This document shows positions 5,545-9,488 of a DNA stretch of 9,488 bases, piece after piece. The notes below the pieces were generated by a model. The model made no database searches and was not told where the DNA came from. It saw only the letters and a program-made list of their open reading frames with translations. Source of the stretch: an uncultured Oscillospiraceae bacterium. Lineage in GTDB: Bacteria > Bacillota > Clostridia > Oscillospirales > Oscillospiraceae. Each line of letters begins with the position of its first letter. Positions within the stretch are counted from its first letter, which is position 1. The translations under genes were made by a program, and so were the position numbers. The stretch lies in contig CAJULJ010000051.1 of the NCBI GenBank assembly GCA_910587395.1, positions 8,836 to 18,323 of the forward strand. Reading direction: 5' to 3'.

Positions 5545-6455
5545 ATTTGCGCGTGAATCTGGCCGGGATCGAGCTGGACAACCCGGTGATCCCCGCCAGC
5601 GGCACCTTCGGCTACGGCTACGAGTTCGCCCAGCTGTACGACATCAACTGTCTGGGGACCTTCTCCTTCAAGGGCACCACGAAGGAACCCCGTTTCGGCA
5701 ACCCCACCCCCCGGATCGCGGAGTGCCCCGCCGGGATGCTCAACGCCGTGGGGCTGCAGAACCCCGGCGTGGACAAGGTGCTGTCCGAGGAGCTGCCCAA
5801 ATTGAAGGCGTGCTTCCACAAGCCGGTGATGGCGAATGTCAGCGGCTTTTCCGTGGAAGAATACGCCTACACCTGTGCGCAGCTGGATAAGGCGGAGCAG
5901 GTGGGGTGGCTGGAGGTCAACATCTCCTGCCCCAACGTACACAACGGCGGTATGAGCTTCGGCGTGTGCGCGGAGGCCGCGGCGGAGGTCACAAAGGCCG
6001 TGAAGGCGGTGACCACCAAGCCGGTCTTTATGAAGCTCAGCCCCAATGTCACCGACATCGCCGGCATCGCAAAAGCCTGTCAGGACGCGGGGGCGGACGG
6101 CATCAGCCTGATTAATACGCTGCTGGGCATGCGCATCGACCTGAAATCCCGGAGGCCGCTGCTGGCCAACGGCACCGGCGGATTTTCCGGCAGCGCCATT
6201 CTTCCGGTGGCCCTGCGGATGGTCTATCAGGTGTATGAGGCGGTGGACATCCCGGTCATCGGCATGGGCGGCGTCAGCTCGGCGGAGGACGTGGTGGAGA
6301 TGATGCTGGCGGGGGCCACCGCCGTGGAGGTGGGGGCCGCCAATCTGGTGGACCCCTTCGCCTGTAAAGAAATTATTGACCAACTGCCACAGGTAATGGT
6401 AAAATATGGCATAACCAATCTGAAAGAGATTATAGGAGGCGCGCACCATGGGTAA
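5538..6455 (+). CDS. pyrD: Dihydroorotate dehydrogenase class 1B, catalytic subunit
   Basis: A 305-residue FMN enzyme that oxidises dihydroorotate to orotate, working as a complex with PyrK and using NAD+ as final acceptor. ATG 5538 was chosen over an in-frame ATG at 5463 because that one lies deep in pyrK, while 5538 has a purine-rich AAGGGGGAG just upstream and gives the family N-terminus MVDLRVNLAGIELDNP. Motifs: SGTFGYG at 21-27, FSFKGTT at 42-48 with the FMN/substrate Lys45, NAVGLQNPG at 69-77, NISCPNV at 128-134 with Cys131 as catalytic base (Cys rather than Ser marks class 1), MKLSPN at 165-170, and FMN phosphate-binding GMGGV and GAANL in the last third. Length is typical. Its 3' end overlaps pyrF by eight bases. 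Confidence 0.95.
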   Translation: MVDLRVNLAGIELDNPVIPASGTFGYGYEFAQLYDINCLGTFSFKGTTKEPRFGNPTPRIAECPAGMLNAVGLQNPGVDKVLSEELPKLKACFHKPVMANVSGFSVEEYAYTCAQLDKAEQVGWLEVNISCPNVHNGGMSFGVCAEAAAEVTKAVKAVTTKPVFMKLSPNVTDIAGIAKACQDAGADGISLINTLLGMRIDLKSRRPLLANGTGGFSGSAILPVALRMVYQVYEAVDIPVIGMGGVSSAEDVVEMMLAGATAVEVGAANLVDPFACKEIIDQLPQVMVKYGITNLKEIIGGAHHG

Positions 6456-7152
6456 GGACGTTATTATCGCGTTGGATTTTGAGAGCAAGGAAAAGGCGTT
6501 GGGCTTTCTGGACAACTTCTCCGGCGAGCCGAAAAAGCCCTACGTAAAGATCGGCATGGAGCTGTACTACGCCGCCGGTCCGGACATCGTGCGGGAGATC
6601 AAGGCCAGAGGCCACCAGATTTTCCTGGACTTGAAGCTCCACGACATCCCCAACACCGTGAAAAAGGCCATGTCCGTTCTCTCCGGCCTGGATGTGGACA
6701 TGCTGAACCTCCACGCCGCCGGGACAAAGGCCATGATGGAGGCCGCCCTGGAGGGCGTGACCCGGCCCGACGGCTCCCGCCCGCTGGTAATCGCCGTCAC
6801 CCAGCTGACCTCCACCAGCCAGGAGCGCATGGAGAGCGACCTGCTCATTCATGAGCCCATCGACCAGGTGGTGCTGCACTACGCCAGATGCGCCCGTGAC
6901 GCGGGGCTGGACGGCATCGTCTGCTCCCCGCTGGAGGCGGGCAAGGTCCACGAGGCCTGCGGGAAACAGTTCCTCACCGTGACGCCGGGGGTGCGGTTTG
7001 CCGACGGCGACGTGGGGGACCAGGTGCGGGTGACCACGCCGGAGAAGGCCAGGGAGATTGGCTCCGACTATATCGTGGTGGGGCGGCCCGTGACCCAGGC
7101 GGCGGACCCGGTGGCCGCGTACCGGCGGTGCGTGGCGGAGTTCGTCGGATAA
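6448..7152 (+). CDS. pyrF: Orotidine 5'-phosphate decarboxylase
   Basis: A 234-residue TIM-barrel enzyme that decarboxylates OMP to UMP, the last step of the pathway. ATG 6448 has AGGAGG at 6434-6439 and overlaps the end of pyrD by eight bases. The catalytic set is present: Lys34 in VKIGMELY, then DLKLHDIPNT at 61-70 supplying Asp61, Lys63 and Asp66. The C-terminal phosphate-binding region reads SDYIVVGRPVTQA near 210-222, with the usual Arg. Length and motif order match the short bacterial group I enzymes. It is followed after three bases by a phosphatase gene rather than directly by pyrE. Confidence 0.95.
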   Translation: MGKDVIIALDFESKEKALGFLDNFSGEPKKPYVKIGMELYYAAGPDIVREIKARGHQIFLDLKLHDIPNTVKKAMSVLSGLDVDMLNLHAAGTKAMMEAALEGVTRPDGSRPLVIAVTQLTSTSQERMESDLLIHEPIDQVVLHYARCARDAGLDGIVCSPLEAGKVHEACGKQFLTVTPGVRFADGDVGDQVRVTTPEKAREIGSDYIVVGRPVTQAADPVAAYRRCVAEFVG

Positions 7153-7155
7153 GCT

Positions 7156-8175
7156 ATGTGGAACACGATTTTATTTGACCTGGACGGGACGCTGACGGAT
7201 TCTCAGGAGGGGATCGTCAACTCCGTCAAAAACGCCCTGGACTATTTTGGCATTCAGGAAGAACGGGAAAAGATGACCGCCTTCGTGGGGCCTCCCCTCC
7301 ACGACACCTTCCGGGAGGTCTACGGGTTCAATGCGGAACAGATCGACATGGGGACGAAGAAATTCCGGGAGTATTTCAGCGAAAAGGGCTGGCTGGAAAA
7401 CGCGCCCTACCCCGGTATCGAGGAGCTGCTGAAAGCGCTGCGGGAAGCGGGAAAGCATCTGGTGGTGGCGACGTCCAAGCCGGAGGCCTTCGCGGTGCGG
7501 ATTCTGGAGCACTTCGGCCTTGCGCAGTATTTCGACCACATCTGCGGCGCGCCCATGGACGAGCACAGCGGCGCAAAAAAGTCCCGGATTATCGAAAACG
7601 CGCTCAGTTATTACGAGCATGGCCCCTTTATTACCGACGCGGTGATGGTGGGCGACCGGAAGCACGATGTGTTGGGCGCCCATGAAAAAGGGCTGTCCGC
7701 CGTGGGCGTGCTGTACGGCTATGGCGACCGGCAGGAGCTGGAGGAAGCGGGCGCGGATTTTATTGTGGAAACCATAGACAGCCTGAAGGAACTGCTGCTG
7801 TTTGACGCGGAGGTGTCGCGAAGATGGTTCCGGGCCTTTGCGCCCCATGTACCGGCAGAGGATGTCCACCGGTATACGTTTAACAGAAGCTCGGGCTCCT
7901 GCATGTGGACGGCTCTGGGAGGCCGGGACTGCCTGTCGGGTGCGGAGGCCAAACGGGCCTTTGACGCCCAGAAATATGAGCGTGCCATCATCTTCCGGGC
8001 GGGATTTGACGGGATGGGAAAAACCTGTAAGATCACCGCCGCCCAGCTGGACCAGAATGAGGAGGACGTGTATGTGGTGGATGAGGACTTCCGGTGGACC
8101 TATGTACACACCCATGAGGACGGCTGGTGCGGGCCGTATTTCTGCCGGAACAACGAGAGCAAGGGGGATGGATAA
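7156..8175 (+). CDS. HAD-family phosphatase fused to a C-terminal DUF4275-like domain
   Basis: A 339-residue protein with two parts. Residues 1-214 form a complete HAD hydrolase of the phosphoglycolate phosphatase/nucleotidase type: nucleophile motif DLDGT (Asp8, Asp10), helical cap at about 16-85, motif II TS (106-107), Lys141, and acidic motif GDRKHD at 166-171. Residues 220-330 are an extra domain ending in DVYVVDEDFRWTYVHTHEDGWCGPYF. This resembles the small uncharacterised DUF4275 family as I remember it; that match is tentative. A 220-residue HAD would normally end near LKELLLF, so this is a fusion. Placement between pyrF and pyrE suggests a role in nucleotide metabolism, for example removing phosphate from pyrimidine nucleotides, but substrate cannot be read from the motifs. 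The start is three bases after pyrF with only a weak GGAG 15 bases upstream, so translation is probably coupled. Confidence 0.85.
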   Translation: MWNTILFDLDGTLTDSQEGIVNSVKNALDYFGIQEEREKMTAFVGPPLHDTFREVYGFNAEQIDMGTKKFREYFSEKGWLENAPYPGIEELLKALREAGKHLVVATSKPEAFAVRILEHFGLAQYFDHICGAPMDEHSGAKKSRIIENALSYYEHGPFITDAVMVGDRKHDVLGAHEKGLSAVGVLYGYGDRQELEEAGADFIVETIDSLKELLLFDAEVSRRWFRAFAPHVPAEDVHRYTFNRSSGSCMWTALGGRDCLSGAEAKRAFDAQKYERAIIFRAGFDGMGKTCKITAAQLDQNEEDVYVVDEDFRWTYVHTHEDGWCGPYFCRNNESKGDG

Positions 8176-8817
8176 ATGCCGACTTTGAAAATCAAGCGGA
8201 TGGAGGCCGGAAACGTCAATTGTTACTTACTGACAGCCGGGAAGGACGCCGTGCTGGTGGACACCGGGCGGGAGAAGTACCGGGACAAGGTCCTGGGGGC
8301 CTGCCTGGATTACAACGTCCGGCTGATCGTGCTGACCCACGGCCATGTGGACCACGTGCAGAACGCGGCCTATCTGGCCCGGTGGCTCCAGGCCCCCATT
8401 GCCATGCACGAGGCGGATTTGGACCTGCTGCCGGACAACTGCATGCAGCCCCTGACGGCGGAGACCCCGGTGGGAAAGGCGGTGCTGGCGCTGTCCGTCA
8501 AGAGCTTCCGGGAGGACGTGATCCCGGAATTTCATCCCAGCGTCTTTTTGAAGGAAGGGGACACGTTGGAGCGGTGGGGCATCCCGGCGCGGGCCGTCGA
8601 GCTGCCGGGCCACACACGGGGGTCCATTGGGCTGGATATCGCGGAAAAGCACCTGCTGGTGGGCGACGCGCTGATGAATATGCTCTATCCCACCGCGTCC
8701 CTGCTGTACAATGACCGGGTGGAGATGCTGGCCAGCGCCCGGAAAATCGCCGGTATGGGGGAGCGCACCATCTGGTTCGGCCACGGCAAGCCGGCGGCAA
8801 ACCGGGATTGGGTTTGA
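8176..8817 (+). CDS. MBL-fold metallo-hydrolase, substrate unknown
   Basis: A 213-residue metallo-beta-lactamase-fold hydrolase, cytoplasmic (no signal peptide). The two-metal site is complete: THGHVDH at 54-60 (His55, His57, Asp59, His60), PGHTRGS at 144-150 (His146), GDA at 163-165 (Asp164) and FGHGKP at 201-206 (His203). The overall layout resembles glyoxalase II-like and related thioester or phosphodiester hydrolases, but the family is too broad to name a substrate. The ATG directly follows the stop of the HAD gene (TAAATG), with a GGGGGA ribosome binding site overlapping that gene's last codons, so the two are probably co-translated. It ends with two in-frame stops, TGA then TAG. Confidence 0.88.
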   Translation: MPTLKIKRMEAGNVNCYLLTAGKDAVLVDTGREKYRDKVLGACLDYNVRLIVLTHGHVDHVQNAAYLARWLQAPIAMHEADLDLLPDNCMQPLTAETPVGKAVLALSVKSFREDVIPEFHPSVFLKEGDTLERWGIPARAVELPGHTRGSIGLDIAEKHLLVGDALMNMLYPTASLLYNDRVEMLASARKIAGMGERTIWFGHGKPAANRDWV

Positions 8818-8849
8818 TAGGAAATATTTTTATATAGAAGGAGAAGACT

Positions 8850-9488
8850 ATGGAAAAGATCGATGAACGGATTGCGAAGGATCTGCTGAAAATCAGGGCC
8901 GTATTCTTCCGCCCGGAGGAGCCGTTTACCTGGGCCAGCGGCATCAAGAGCCCGGTGTACTGCGACAACCGGCTGACCCTCACCGCCCCGGAGGTGCGAA
9001 ACGACGTGGAAAACGCCCTGGCGGAGACCATCCGGCGGGAGTACCCGGACTGCGAGGTGCTGATGGGCACGTCCACCGCCGGCATCGCCCACGCCGCCAT
9101 TACCGGCCATATCCTGGGCCTGCCCATGGGCTACGTCCGCTCCGGCAATAAGGACCACGGGCGGCAGAACCAGATCGAGGGCCGGCTGGAAAAGGGCCAG
9201 AAGGTGGTGGTGGTGGAGGACCTGATCTCCACCGGCGGCAGCGTCATCGAGGTGGTGAACGTGCTGCGGGAGGCCGGGGCCCAGGTGCTGGGTATTGTCA
9301 GCATCTTCACCTACGGCATGCGGAAGGGCCTGGACCGGCTGGCGGCGGCGGAGGTGAAAAACGTCAGTCTCACCAACTTCGACGTCATCGCACGGGTGGC
9401 TGCAGAGGAAAATTACATCAAGCCAGAGGACGTGGACCGGCTCATCGCGTTCCGGAACAACCCCTCTGACGAGAGCTGGATTGGGAGG
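8850..9488 (+). CDS. pyrE: Orotate phosphoribosyltransferase (3' end beyond the window)
   Basis: Joins orotate to PRPP to give OMP, the step before PyrF. The open frame runs from ATG 8850 to the last base of the window, 213 codons without a stop, so the gene is cut by the edge. At the usual 210-230 residues only a few codons should be missing. Start is supported by GAAGGAG at 8837-8843. The PRPP-binding signature VVVVEDLISTGGS lies at 119-131, and the flexible catalytic loop RSGNKDHGRQNQIEG at 97-111 contains Lys101 and His103. N-terminal SGIKSPVYCDNR at 30-41 contributes to the orotate/PRPP site. The 32-base gap before it is AT-rich with no clear promoter at normal spacing, so it is read here as the last visible gene of the pyr operon. 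Confidence 0.93.
   Translation, partial: MEKIDERIAKDLLKIRAVFFRPEEPFTWASGIKSPVYCDNRLTLTAPEVRNDVENALAETIRREYPDCEVLMGTSTAGIAHAAITGHILGLPMGYVRSGNKDHGRQNQIEGRLEKGQKVVVVEDLISTGGSVIEVVNVLREAGAQVLGIVSIFTYGMRKGLDRLAAAEVKNVSLTNFDVIARVAAEENYIKPEDVDRLIAFRNNPSDESWIGR

Noticed and set aside
8814..8836. Possible promoter before pyrE (TTGATA and TATATA)
   Set aside because: The hexamers are only 11 bases apart, too close for sigma-A, and the AT-rich stretch probably just keeps the ribosome binding site open.

Overview
The window looks like chromosomal DNA of a GC-rich Firmicute, probably a gut member of the Clostridia in the Oscillospiraceae (Flavonifractor/Lawsonibacter-like). This is inferred from strong AGGAGG-type ribosome binding sites, sigma-A-like promoters, the GC-rich coding style, a lipoprotein with a classic lipobox, and a class 1B dihydroorotate dehydrogenase (PyrK + PyrD). 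I could run no database search, so the taxonomy is a judgement.

Layout. (1) On the minus strand, a secreted lipoprotein with a NodB-like polysaccharide deacetylase domain (35-1306). (2) A 274-base divergent intergenic region with two facing extended -10 promoters, three copies of GGTTACA, and an 11-bp-phased hexamer array. (3) On the plus strand, a Na+/phosphate cotransporter-family protein with a C-terminal PhoU-like domain (1581-3344), followed by a long hairpin. (4) From a textbook sigma-A promoter at 3441-3469, a compact pyrimidine operon: pyrC, pyrK, pyrD, pyrF, a HAD phosphatase with an extra C-terminal domain, an MBL-fold hydrolase, and pyrE, which runs off the right edge. Most junctions overlap or abut, which implies one transcript and translational coupling. 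Together pyrC, pyrKD, pyrE and pyrF cover UMP synthesis from carbamoyl-aspartate onward. The first two steps (carAB, pyrB) are not in the window.

The most important observation is technical. Bases 4894-4939 are, as I recognise it, an Illumina TruSeq indexed adapter (AGATCGGAAGAGC start, index CGATGT, then ATCTCG) sitting inside pyrK. It replaces roughly seven native codons, introduces a stop and shifts the frame. The broken pyrK is therefore almost certainly an assembly artefact and not a pseudogene, and any protein predicted across this site is chimeric.

On undescribed biology: I see no defence system, CRISPR array, mobile element or RNA gene. The best biological leads are the HAD protein with its extra domain and its MBL-fold partner inside a pyrimidine operon, and the repeated operator-like sequences between the deacetylase and phosphate transporter genes.
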